In this document: piece after piece, positions 1 to 7,023 of the stretch
How positions within the stretch are numbered: the first letter of the stretch is position 1
How the letters are laid out: every line of letters begins with the position of its first letter
Assembly (NCBI GenBank): GCA_000733415.1
Contig: KL662191.1
Location: 5,801,040-5,819,493, forward strand
Direction: 5' to 3'
DNA: 18,454 bases
From: [Leptolyngbya] sp. JSC-1
Lineage (GTDB): Bacteria; Cyanobacteriota; Cyanobacteriia; Elainellales; Elainellaceae
Made by a program: the position numbers and the translations under genes
The notes under the pieces: model-generated
Told to the model about the DNA's origin: nothing
Seen by the model: only the letters and a program-made list of their open reading frames with translations
The model's database searches: none

Positions 1-33
1 CTCCCAGACTGGTGTGTTCAGTCGAAGGGGTTA

Positions 34-68
34 GTCGCCCTGGTGCTGCGCTCACAGCTAGGGGCGAC
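34..68 (+). terminator. Nested hairpin, possible terminator of a gene left of the window
   Basis: GTCGCCC (34-40) pairs with GGGCGAC (62-68), and GCTG (45-48) can pair with CAGC (55-58) inside it. On the plus strand the stem is followed by GGCTAAATTTTTGGG, so a T run starts about 8 bases after the stem. That is late for a classical intrinsic terminator. Nothing else was seen in 1-207. Confidence 0.3.
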
Positions 69-207
69 GGCTAAATTTTTGGGTAGCCGGATTGTGCCCA
101 CAGAAGCAACAATCTTAATCTGATACATTACCGAGATTGCGCCGCAAATGCAACCGCATTCAGGAAAATAGTTGGGAAATAGCAGCTTTTGCCAGTCTGG
201 CGTTGGG

Positions 208-897
208 CTACGGTTGCTTTGGGTTCTGAGGCTTGGCGTTAGTTTGGGTTTTATTGTTGCTCTGAGGTGATGGCGATGCAGCCGGGGGCTGGATCTGATA
301 GCTATTGACGATGGTTTCTGCGTCGGTGTTGTAGTTTTGGTAAGGCTTGTTGATGCCAAACAGATTCAGCACAAAAATGTAATTGCCCCGCTGTTCCACA
401 ATGCTGACCGCATCGAGGGCATTGCCGCTCTTGTCTTTGCCGGTCCAGTCGATACGCAGACTGCCATCGGGCTGCACCTGAGAAGTTTGCCAGTTGACTT
501 CTTCGAGGCGGTTGGTAAATTCGGTTTTCAACGATGCTTCTAGCTGTTGGGTATTGAGCTGCTTGCCTTCAGCCGAGCCAAAATCGACCGCTCCGGCGAA
601 GTTCTGATCTGCCGAAACGAAGGCAATACCGCTGCCGGTGGTTTTGTGGGAGTAGCCTTTGGGAAACGAGATTTGAAACAGACCGCTCTTTTCGCGGTAG
701 GTTTGCTGCTGAGGCGTGGGGCTGGCAGAGGGAGTGGGTGAGACCGTGGGCGAAGGAGCAGGCAGAACCACCGTGGGTGAAGGCGCAACCTCGGCAGTGG
801 GTTCTGGTTTTTGGGTGCAGCCAATCAGCAGCAGCACCGCTCCCGCTAGCGGCAGCAATCTTCGCCTGGGTTGGTTCGTGGTTCTCAGAGGCTTCAA
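208..897 (-). CDS. Lipoprotein with Pro/Ser/Thr-rich linker, function unknown
   Basis: A predicted lipoprotein of 229 residues. A twin-Arg-rich start (RRR, 11-13), a hydrophobic stretch and the lipobox LIGC with Cys27 predict lipid anchoring after signal peptidase II. Residues 28-66 are a Pro/Ser/Thr linker (repeats of PSPTV and SPTPS). Residues 67-202 form one mixed beta/alpha domain beginning TYREKSGLFQISFPKGY, in the style of PsbP/Mog1-like folds, but I cannot name a family. The tail (203-229) is rich in Pro, Gln and Asn. The start is a TTG; a GGGAGAG ribosome binding site lies 7 bases before it and overlaps the last codons of lysS, whose stop is 4 bases upstream, so translation is probably coupled. 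It is the last gene of the permease-lysS-lipoprotein group. Confidence 0.8.
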   Translation of the reverse strand: MKPLRTTNQPRRRLLPLAGAVLLLIGCTQKPEPTAEVAPSPTVVLPAPSPTVSPTPSASPTPQQQTYREKSGLFQISFPKGYSHKTTGSGIAFVSADQNFAGAVDFGSAEGKQLNTQQLEASLKTEFTNRLEEVNWQTSQVQPDGSLRIDWTGKDKSGNALDAVSIVEQRGNYIFVLNLFGINKPYQNYNTDAETIVNSYQIQPPAASPSPQSNNKTQTNAKPQNPKQP

Positions 898-901
898 CGT
901 G

Positions 902-2410
902 CTACTCTCCCGATGACACTTCTGGTTTTAAGAGCGGGAAGGCGATCACATCGCGAATGCTGGCACAATCGCATAGCAACATCACTAACCGATCGATTCC
1001 CATACCCATTCCTACCGTAGGGGGCAGGCCATATTCCAGAGCGGTAACAAAATCTTCATCAATATCATGCGCTTCTAAATCTCCGGCGGCCTTACGAGCG
1101 GCCTGGGCCTCGAACCGCTGACGTTGGTCGATTGGATCGGTCAGCTCCGAGAAGCCGTTGGCCGTTTCGCGTCCGACAATGAACAGCTCAAACCGCTCCA
1201 CCAAACCAGGCTTACTGCGGTGCGGCTTGGCGAGCGGTGAAATTTCCACCGGATAGTCAGTAATGAACGTGGGTTGAATCAAGGTCGCTTCCACCGTTTG
1301 TTCAAACGCTTCGTTCAGCAATCGACCGATCGAGTCGCAGTCCTCAATCTCTTTGAGACCAGCCGCTTTGGCAGCCTGTTTTGCCTCCGCTAGCGATGTG
1401 AACTGACCGAAATCAATCCCGGTTTGTTCCTGGACCGCCTCATGCATGGTAATTCTGCGCCACGGTGGAGACAGGTCGATCGTTTGGTCCTGGTAGTTGA
1501 CCTGAAGCGTTCCCAGCACGGTTTGGGCCACGGTGGTGATCAACTCCTCCACGGTCGTCATCATGTCGTGATAGTCGCCGTAGGCTTGATAGACCTCAAT
1601 CGAGGTAAATTCCGGATTGTGGCGAGTCGAAATCCCTTCGTTGCGGAAGATCCGCCCCATCTCATACACCCGCTCAAAACCACCCACAACTAAGCGCTTT
1701 AGATGCAGCTCGGTGGCAATCCGCAGATACAGATCCATCTCCAGCGTGTTGTGGTGGGTAATAAACGGACGGGCATCGGCTCCACCGGCCTCGGTTTGCA
1801 AAACAGGCGTTTCGATTTCCAAAAAGCCGCGCTCGTCAAAGAAGCGACGGATGGCAGCGGTGATCAGGGCACGCTGGCGAAAGGTATGCCGCACTTCTGG
1901 ATTGACAATCAAATCCACATAGCGCTGGCGGTAGCGTTTTTCCACATCCGTCAGGCCATGCCACTTGTCCGGCAACGGCAACAGCGATTTGGTCAGAATT
2001 TCAAAATAGCGGACATACACCGACAGCTCACCCTTCTCGGTTCGCTTGATTGTGCCGCGTGCTCCTAAAATATCGCCCACATCAGTGAGTTGCTTCAACC
2101 GCTCGAAGGCAGCCACATCGTCGCTCATCGAGGCTTCGATCGTCTTTTTATCTAGATAGAGCTGAATTGGCCCGGTTTCGTCCTGCAAGGTGAAGAAAGC
2201 CAGCTTGCCAAACACGCGCCGCGCCATAACCCGACCTGCTACCGACACGTCCACCTCCACCTCTTCACCGGCAGGCAGATCAGCGTATTTGGCCTGCAAA
2301 TCTGCGGTGTGGTGGCTGACTTCCCAGCGGTAAGCATAGGGCGTCAACCCCTGCTGGCGGAGCTGATTGGCTTTTTCGAGGCGAGTGGCACGGAGATCGT
2401 CAGAAGACAT
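902..2410 (-). CDS. lysS: Lysyl-tRNA synthetase, class II
   Basis: Charges tRNA-Lys with lysine in the cytoplasm. The 502-residue product has the usual length and layout: an N-terminal OB-fold anticodon-binding domain (about 52-145) and a class II catalytic core. Visible are motif 1 (RRFFDERGFLEIETPVLQ, about 188-205), motif 2 with FRNEGISTRHNPEF (about 255-268) and motif 3 GMGMGIDRLVMLL (about 470-482). I chose the ATG at 2410, giving MSSDDLRATRLEKAN; a TTG at 2437 would add nine residues but would overlap the upstream permease gene. With the ATG the gap to the permease stop is 7 bases and an AGGA sits at that stop. Its place inside a group with a transporter permease and a lipoprotein looks like shared transcription rather than shared function. 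Confidence 0.97.
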   Translation of the reverse strand: MSSDDLRATRLEKANQLRQQGLTPYAYRWEVSHHTADLQAKYADLPAGEEVEVDVSVAGRVMARRVFGKLAFFTLQDETGPIQLYLDKKTIEASMSDDVAAFERLKQLTDVGDILGARGTIKRTEKGELSVYVRYFEILTKSLLPLPDKWHGLTDVEKRYRQRYVDLIVNPEVRHTFRQRALITAAIRRFFDERGFLEIETPVLQTEAGGADARPFITHHNTLEMDLYLRIATELHLKRLVVGGFERVYEMGRIFRNEGISTRHNPEFTSIEVYQAYGDYHDMMTTVEELITTVAQTVLGTLQVNYQDQTIDLSPPWRRITMHEAVQEQTGIDFGQFTSLAEAKQAAKAAGLKEIEDCDSIGRLLNEAFEQTVEATLIQPTFITDYPVEISPLAKPHRSKPGLVERFELFIVGRETANGFSELTDPIDQRQRFEAQAARKAAGDLEAHDIDEDFVTALEYGLPPTVGMGMGIDRLVMLLCDCASIRDVIAFPLLKPEVSSGE

Positions 2411-2417
2411 GGAAGGA

Positions 2418-3236
2418 TTAATCCTGCTGGTGAGCAAATTGATAGGCCCCGATCGCGGCCAAAATTATGGCGATGATCAGGAGAACTGGGATACTGTACC
2501 AAGGAAATTCGCTGATCGGCAAGTAGGCAGCGGCGCGCAGGCCCGTACTGGTGTAGGTGAGGGGCAGCAGATAGACAATCACTTTCATCACCAGTGGCAA
2601 ACTGCGGGGGTCAAAAAAGGTAGCCCCCAGAAACGACATCGGCACGATCAAAAAGTTATTCAGCAAGCCGACGCCTTCCAGCGATTTGACATTCAAACCC
2701 ACAATCACGCCCAGCCCTGCAAAAACGGCGCAGTTGAGCACAAGCAGCAGCAGAAACAGCGGGCTAAGGAAGGTGAGTTTACCGGTAAATAGCACCGCAA
2801 TCAGAATCACCGAAGCGGATGTCATTAGCCCCCGCACCACACCCGCCAGCATTTTGCCCAGGAACAGCGCCATCGGATGCACCGGCAACAGCAGGATTTC
2901 CTCAAAGGTTTTGGAATAGAGCCGCTCGCCGCAGATCGAGAAGGTGGTCCCGCCAAAGCTGATCGTCATCGACGAGAGGGCCACCATCCCCGGCAAAATA
3001 AATTGCAGGTAGCTGTCCCCCACTGGAGGCTGGAGCGCCATCGCATTCCCCAAGCCCAAACCAAACGCCAGAATGTAAATCAAAGGCGAAACCAAGCCAG
3101 AGGCCACCACTTGCGTGATCCGTACCCTGAGGTCGAGCCAGTCACCCCAGAAGACGGTGAGACTATCGGCAAAAATGTCTCTCCACAAGGAGCCTTTGAG
3201 CCAATGCCGAAGGGAAAACGAGGGCTGAGCAATCAC
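2418..3236 (-). CDS. ABC-2 type transporter permease
   Basis: A 272-residue inner-membrane permease of the ABC-2 export family (NodJ/DrrB-like). The sequence has about six hydrophobic segments: roughly 43-62, 75-95, 125-160 (two, broken by a charged TGK turn), 165-185, 215-235 and 245-265. The stretch FILPGMVALSSMTISFGGTTFSICGERLYSKTFEE is split by a charged CGERLYSKTFEE loop typical of the family, followed by LLLPVHPMALFLGKML. It needs a separate ATPase subunit, and none is in the window; the substrate cannot be told from sequence. The start is GTG with only a poor ribosome binding site, so the exact N-terminus is less certain. Its stop is 7 bases before lysS, indicating co-transcription. 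Confidence 0.9.
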   Translation of the reverse strand: MIAQPSFSLRHWLKGSLWRDIFADSLTVFWGDWLDLRVRITQVVASGLVSPLIYILAFGLGLGNAMALQPPVGDSYLQFILPGMVALSSMTISFGGTTFSICGERLYSKTFEEILLLPVHPMALFLGKMLAGVVRGLMTSASVILIAVLFTGKLTFLSPLFLLLLVLNCAVFAGLGVIVGLNVKSLEGVGLLNNFLIVPMSFLGATFFDPRSLPLVMKVIVYLLPLTYTSTGLRAAAYLPISEFPWYSIPVLLIIAIILAAIGAYQFAHQQD

Positions 3237-3458
3237 AGGTTTTGCACCGTTAAGAAAAATGAATTTTGTCTTCCTTTTATTCTGTCACTGATTGCTGCAT
3301 TTAGTTCTGGGTTGGGTGGAACTGGCACAGGTTGCTAGAGGAACCTTGGTTAACCCAACAGTCAGGCTAGCGATTGTCTATCATAATTTGGGCAGTAAGC
3401 GTCAACAATTACACTCATTGCCGTCGCTGCTGTTTGTAAGCCTATGTTCTGTAACTGG

Positions 3459-3538
3459 GCTACGGCTCAATTACTGCCTTGGCGTTCAATCTTAAGCTCC
3501 CAAGGCAGTAATGGCTAAGCATGCGCTACGGCTCAATT
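3459..3538. repeat. 13-bp inverted repeat flanked by a 14-bp direct repeat
   Basis: In the 370-base gap between the permease and tocopherol cyclase genes, GCTACGGCTCAATT occurs at 3459-3472 and again at 3525-3538. ATTACTGCCTTGG (3470-3482) is perfectly complementary to CCAAGGCAGTAAT (3500-3512) with a 17-base loop. There is no T run on either side, so this is not a standard intrinsic terminator. It may be a folding mRNA element downstream of the cyclase or a small repeat. The rest of the gap (3237-3458, 3539-3606) holds nothing I can name and presumably includes the promoter of the permease-lysS group. Confidence 0.6.
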
Positions 3539-3606
3539 GTAGCGTTGCTGTCTTGCCTGCCCTGCTAACCTGCTAACATTGCGTCAGCTCATAAATCCAA
3601 TTGCGA

Positions 3607-4740
3607 TTACTCGGATTTCCATACACCATCCCAGGGGCCACCTCCTGTCTCTAAGCCACAAAGGTCGCTGGTCGCAGTCAGAATTAGCTTAGAAGTAGCC
3701 CGCTGCCGCAGCTGTAGATGAATTTGGCCCCGCATGGTATCGCGACAGCAAAACACCAACCCTTGCTGAGTCGGTGCACGTAAGGGAGTTCCCGGTAAAT
3801 TGGTAGTGGCTGTTAGCTCGGCTTCATACTGGGAATTTTGTGCTCGCATTCGCCAATCACCCCAGGGCTGAATTTCCCAGGTGACTTGGCTATTCCAGGG
3901 CACGAACTCGTAGAATTTGCCCTTGTAGTGAATGCCTACCATCGCTACCGATTCCATCCACCACAGCACACCTCGTCTACCGCCGCCTGCCGTTAGTGCT
4001 AGATCTGGTTCGTTGGCAAAACAATTGCAGTTGATCCAAAACCACTTCTGCGGAAATGCTCCACCCCAGTTCTTTTCACCGTAAGCAGGAGCATTCACAA
4101 ACTCATAGCGTTTATGATTCCATTCAATCCAACCAGTTGCCAACCCATGCGCCATCAAAATCTGCCAGCCTGGTTCAAAAATCTGCCACTGGGATAACCA
4201 TCCTGCCGTAGATTGCTGTGATTCATTTACATCACCCCAACCGTAAACAGGTTCAATTGCATACTGCCAGTGAGCAGTAAATCCGGACCCCGGATCGCGC
4301 AAAATGCCCTGATGCCAGGTGGCGGTAGCCTGGTAGCCTTCGTGGATCTGGTGATCGAATTGGGCGGAGGGGAGGTGGTGGGGAGATGCGGCTCGTGAGC
4401 CTCGCCGAACAAGGGGAGATGGGGGAGATGATTCTGTCACTTTGCTGCTTTTATTGGTTGCGTTAAGTCGTCGCCAGTGTCCTAAACCGAGGGCATGACG
4501 CCAGGCCCAGAAGGATTGAACGTCGGGGAAGGTGCGGCAGAGGTATTCGTCGTTGGGTCCGAGGATTTGGGCTGCTCCGCCACTGTGGACTTGGCCGCCG
4601 GTCGGATCTTCAATTGAATACATGAAGGCAAAGGTTTGACGAGCTTCGGGCAGGGTGACTCGGTAATACCATCCTTCAAAGAAGCGGCGATCTGAGCCGT
4701 CCCAGTGATAGCCACTGTGGGGGGTTTGCAGGGGGTGCAT
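3607..4740 (-). CDS. Tocopherol cyclase (VTE1/Slr1737 family)
   Basis: Closes the chromanol ring in tocopherol (vitamin E) synthesis, the step that turns phytylated benzoquinols into tocopherols. The N-terminus (PHSGYHWDGSDRRFFEGWYYR, then FAFMYSIEDP, GGAAQILGP, RTFPDVQSFWAW) is characteristic of the Slr1737/VTE1 family. Later landmarks are YGWGD, HGLATGWIEW, YGEKNWGGAFPQKWFWINCNCF and the end SDLCGLETGGGPWDG. The length, 377, is slightly above the usual roughly 360. The excess lies at about residues 104-126, a Pro/Ser/Arg-rich stretch (SSPPSPLVRRGSRAASPHH) encoded by a repeat-like palindromic DNA segment. It starts with ATG at 4740. The flippase gene ends 64 bases upstream on the same strand, so co-transcription is possible but not shown. 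No other tocopherol gene is in the window. Confidence 0.95.
   Translation of the reverse strand: MHPLQTPHSGYHWDGSDRRFFEGWYYRVTLPEARQTFAFMYSIEDPTGGQVHSGGAAQILGPNDEYLCRTFPDVQSFWAWRHALGLGHWRRLNATNKSSKVTESSPPSPLVRRGSRAASPHHLPSAQFDHQIHEGYQATATWHQGILRDPGSGFTAHWQYAIEPVYGWGDVNESQQSTAGWLSQWQIFEPGWQILMAHGLATGWIEWNHKRYEFVNAPAYGEKNWGGAFPQKWFWINCNCFANEPDLALTAGGGRRGVLWWMESVAMVGIHYKGKFYEFVPWNSQVTWEIQPWGDWRMRAQNSQYEAELTATTNLPGTPLRAPTQQGLVFCCRDTMRGQIHLQLRQRATSKLILTATSDLCGLETGGGPWDGVWKSE
4363..4430. repeat. REP-like palindromic segment inside the tocopherol cyclase gene
   Basis: G-rich blocks GGGGAGGTGGTGGGGAGATG and GGGGAGATGGGGGAGATG flank a core containing GGCTCGTGAGCC, a 5+5 palindrome. The same segment codes for the low-complexity stretch at residues 104-126 of the cyclase and keeps the frame. 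From memory, similar G-rich/palindromic cores are dispersed in cyanobacterial genomes; no copy is elsewhere in this window. Confidence 0.5.
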
Positions 4741-4804
4741 AGGCGAAGCAGCTTGGGGTGAGCTTTAGAGGTGAGGGCGTAGACGCCTGCTGCGAGAATT
4801 GGCA

Positions 4805-6166
4805 CTACGAGTTGGGTAGGGCCGACATCAGCGTCTGCCAACTGCTGAAACCAATCCCCAGAGCTAAGCGCCCCATCCAGATTGTAACGACGCTACCTAG
4901 CAGGAGTGCCGTTGCCTTCAGATCTTGCTTAAAGCAGCCCATGCCTTCTCGATGCAGCCCAAAATTGACGCAGGCGTAGTACATCAAATCGTTCAGCGCT
5001 ACGGCCACCACCGCTCCAACCGGACCTGCCAAGTTGAAGCCCAACAAAATCCCCCCTACGGTTGATAGCAGTCTAAAAAAGTTGCCGATTGCCGTGTAAT
5101 GAACTTCACCCAGCGCAATCAAGGAAGAATCAATCGTGGAGCAGAGCAAGCGCGGCCAAATCCCCAGCGCTAGGATCGGCAGCATCCAGGCCGCATCGGC
5201 GTACCGCTCATCGTAGAGGGTCAGGATCAGCAGATCGCCCGCACTGATCAACAGCGCCATGCCCGCGATCGTAACCAGCAGCAACCGCTTGCGGTAGGGC
5301 AGGATTTTGGCTCGCAGTTCAGGCCGAGGCAGATCCGTTAGCTTGGAGGTTGCTGGCAACACAACCCGGATACTCAAAGCCCCAACAACCTGGCGTGGCA
5401 CATCACTAAGCATCAGGGCAATGCCGTAGACGCCCAGTAGCTCCAGCGAAAACAGCTTGCCTAGCAGCAACCGATCGGCTTGCTCGGCTAGAAAGGTGAG
5501 GGCAGTAGAGACAAAAATCCAGCGACCGAGGTTGAAAATCTCTCGTACTGCGCTACTTTCCCACTGAAAGCGGTTACTGTATCCCGGTATCAATCGATAG
5601 CTCCAGATCAGCTTAACGGTGCTGTAGGTTAGGCCCCCAACTACCATAGCCCAGAGCGTTGGACTCATCGCCGCCCAAATCGTCATAACAGTAATTTGAA
5701 CCGCTTGGGCCGCTAGCTCTAGTAGTGTCAGCCTTTTGATCGCCATGTGGCGCTCTAGCGTATAAACAGTGGTAGAAGTAAAACCGTCGATAACCGAAGT
5801 CAACCCCACCACGGGAATTAACCACTGCAACTGTGGCTCTTCGTACAGAGAAGCTAGGGGAGTGGCTAGTAACAAACAGGCAATCCAGATACCCAATCCA
5901 CGGATGATTTTCAGAGTCCAGGCTGTGTTGAGGAATGTGGGTTCATCGCCTCGGCGGTTTTGAATAATACTCAAACCAATTCCCACATCCGAGAACAAGT
6001 TCAGCCCAATGATGAAAATATTCACCAGGGCCATCAGCCCGAAAAACTCTGGAAATAAGAGTCGGGTGAGTAGCAAATTGCCACCAAAGCGGAGGATCTG
6101 ACTCGCTCCATAGCCCGCAACCGTCCAAAAAGCGCCGCGGATTACTACTTTTTTCAATGCATTCAT
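4805..6166 (-). CDS. Lipopolysaccharide/oligosaccharide flippase (Wzx/MATE-like, MOP superfamily)
   Basis: A 453-residue polytopic membrane protein with about 12 hydrophobic segments spread over the whole length, as in the Wzx/RfbX branch of the MOP exporter superfamily. Such proteins move lipid-linked sugar units across the inner membrane for surface polysaccharide assembly. The family-typical start (GAFWTVAGYGASQILRFGGN, LLLTRLLFPEFFGLMALVNI, SDVGIGLSIIQNRR) is clear, as are RWIFVSTALTFLAEQADRLL and LEVFGVYGIA-like LELLGVYGIALMLSD. It starts with ATG at 6166; no strong ribosome binding site is visible (GACGAAAG). No glycosyltransferase or polymerase gene is beside it, so its polysaccharide is unknown. 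Confidence 0.92.
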   Translation of the reverse strand: MNALKKVVIRGAFWTVAGYGASQILRFGGNLLLTRLLFPEFFGLMALVNIFIIGLNLFSDVGIGLSIIQNRRGDEPTFLNTAWTLKIIRGLGIWIACLLLATPLASLYEEPQLQWLIPVVGLTSVIDGFTSTTVYTLERHMAIKRLTLLELAAQAVQITVMTIWAAMSPTLWAMVVGGLTYSTVKLIWSYRLIPGYSNRFQWESSAVREIFNLGRWIFVSTALTFLAEQADRLLLGKLFSLELLGVYGIALMLSDVPRQVVGALSIRVVLPATSKLTDLPRPELRAKILPYRKRLLLVTIAGMALLISAGDLLILTLYDERYADAAWMLPILALGIWPRLLCSTIDSSLIALGEVHYTAIGNFFRLLSTVGGILLGFNLAGPVGAVVAVALNDLMYYACVNFGLHREGMGCFKQDLKATALLLGSVVTIWMGRLALGIGFSSWQTLMSALPNS

Positions 6167-6711
6167 GCTTTCGTCAACGGTAGCGCGTTTCCTAAACCAG
6201 GCTCCCTAACCAGTCATGCCAAGCCAACTGTTAGTCAATTGTGATGTATGCCCATCTGATGTATGCCATCTATGTATAACGTTCTTGTAATAGTTACTTA
6301 TGATACAATTGGCTGCGATTCGCAAGTGATGCACGAACCTATATTTTAAGCATTTACTTTGAGCGTTTACTTTGAGCGTTTGTTGTTCAACAAATTTGAT
6401 GTGAGGAATTGTATAAGATTCTACATGATCTTGCTGATATGACAATAGCGCGAAGAGACAGAATTGTAAGTTTTTCATGAATTGTTCGCCCTCTGCCTCA
6501 GGTTGTAGGAAAGCAGCTGACCAAATTAGCCTCTAGGTAGAAGCCGCGAGAAACAAAGACAAGTTATCTATATAACATCGACTACTGCGGATCGCAAAAC
6601 TGTAATTGAACTGTGATCGATTAAACCACTAGCAAACCTTCGATGGCAGCAGGATGACAGCAAGTAGTCTGACTAATTTGCAAACCAAGTGAATTTCTGG
6701 AGGATAAGGTA
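6167..6711. other. AT-rich divergent intergenic region with short direct repeats
   Basis: This 545-base gap separates the flippase (minus) from csbD (plus) and must hold both promoters. It has two short tandem duplications: TGATGTATGCC(C)ATC at about 6242-6270, and TTTACTTTGAGCG twice at 6353-6365 and 6366-6378. A 90-codon minus-strand frame (6206-6478) crosses the 13-bp repeat and has no family resemblance, so I do not call it. No convincing -35/-10 pair could be fixed. Confidence 0.5.
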
Positions 6712-6918
6712 ATGAGCATTGAAAATAGAATTGAAGCAACTGCTAAGAACGTCGAAGGAAAGCTTCAAGAAGCTGTTGGTGATATTACCGGTGATCCAAA
6801 AGCCAAAGCTGAGGGGCAAGCCAAACAGGCTGAGGCTCGGGTGCGTCATTCGGTTGAAAATGTGAAAGATGAAGTAAAGAAAGCCATTGAATTAAAAACC
6901 GATCAGCCTGACACCTAA
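6712..6918 (+). CDS. CsbD-like stress-response protein
   Basis: A 68-residue, highly charged helical protein of the CsbD family (general-stress proteins of unknown mechanism). The family signature runs through the whole protein: ENRIEATAKNVEGKLQEA, VGDITGDPKAKAEGQAKQ, followed by a Lys/Glu-rich helix ending in a polar tail. Translation starts at ATG 6712 with an excellent GGAGG (6699-6703) 8 bases upstream. A strong intrinsic terminator 32 bases after the stop makes it a single-gene unit, separate from the kinase that follows. The family is often induced by salt, heat or desiccation, but nothing in this sequence shows which signal applies. Confidence 0.95.
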   Translation: MSIENRIEATAKNVEGKLQEAVGDITGDPKAKAEGQAKQAEARVRHSVENVKDEVKKAIELKTDQPDT

Positions 6919-6950
6919 ATGCTGATAAATGCCGAATAAAGTAGTATTTT

Positions 6951-6975
6951 GGAGGTAGTTGATACCTCCCTTTTT
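6951..6975 (+). terminator. Intrinsic terminator of the CsbD gene
   Basis: GGAGGTA (6951-6957) and TACCTCC (6963-6969) form a perfect 7-bp stem with a 5-base loop, followed by CTTTTT. It lies 32 bases after the csbD stop and 48 bases before the kinase start. Confidence 0.9.
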
Positions 6976-7023
6976 ATTGGGAAATTTACTTCGATGCTAT
7001 CTGCGCTTTTCTAGGTCCGCTTT

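Noticed and set aside
2367..3338. Plus-strand frames opposite lysS and the permease
   Set aside because: They are shadows of two well-supported minus-strand genes.
6206..6478. 90-codon minus-strand frame
   Set aside because: It crosses a 13-bp tandem repeat, has no ribosome binding site or family-like pattern, and lies in AT-rich intergenic DNA.
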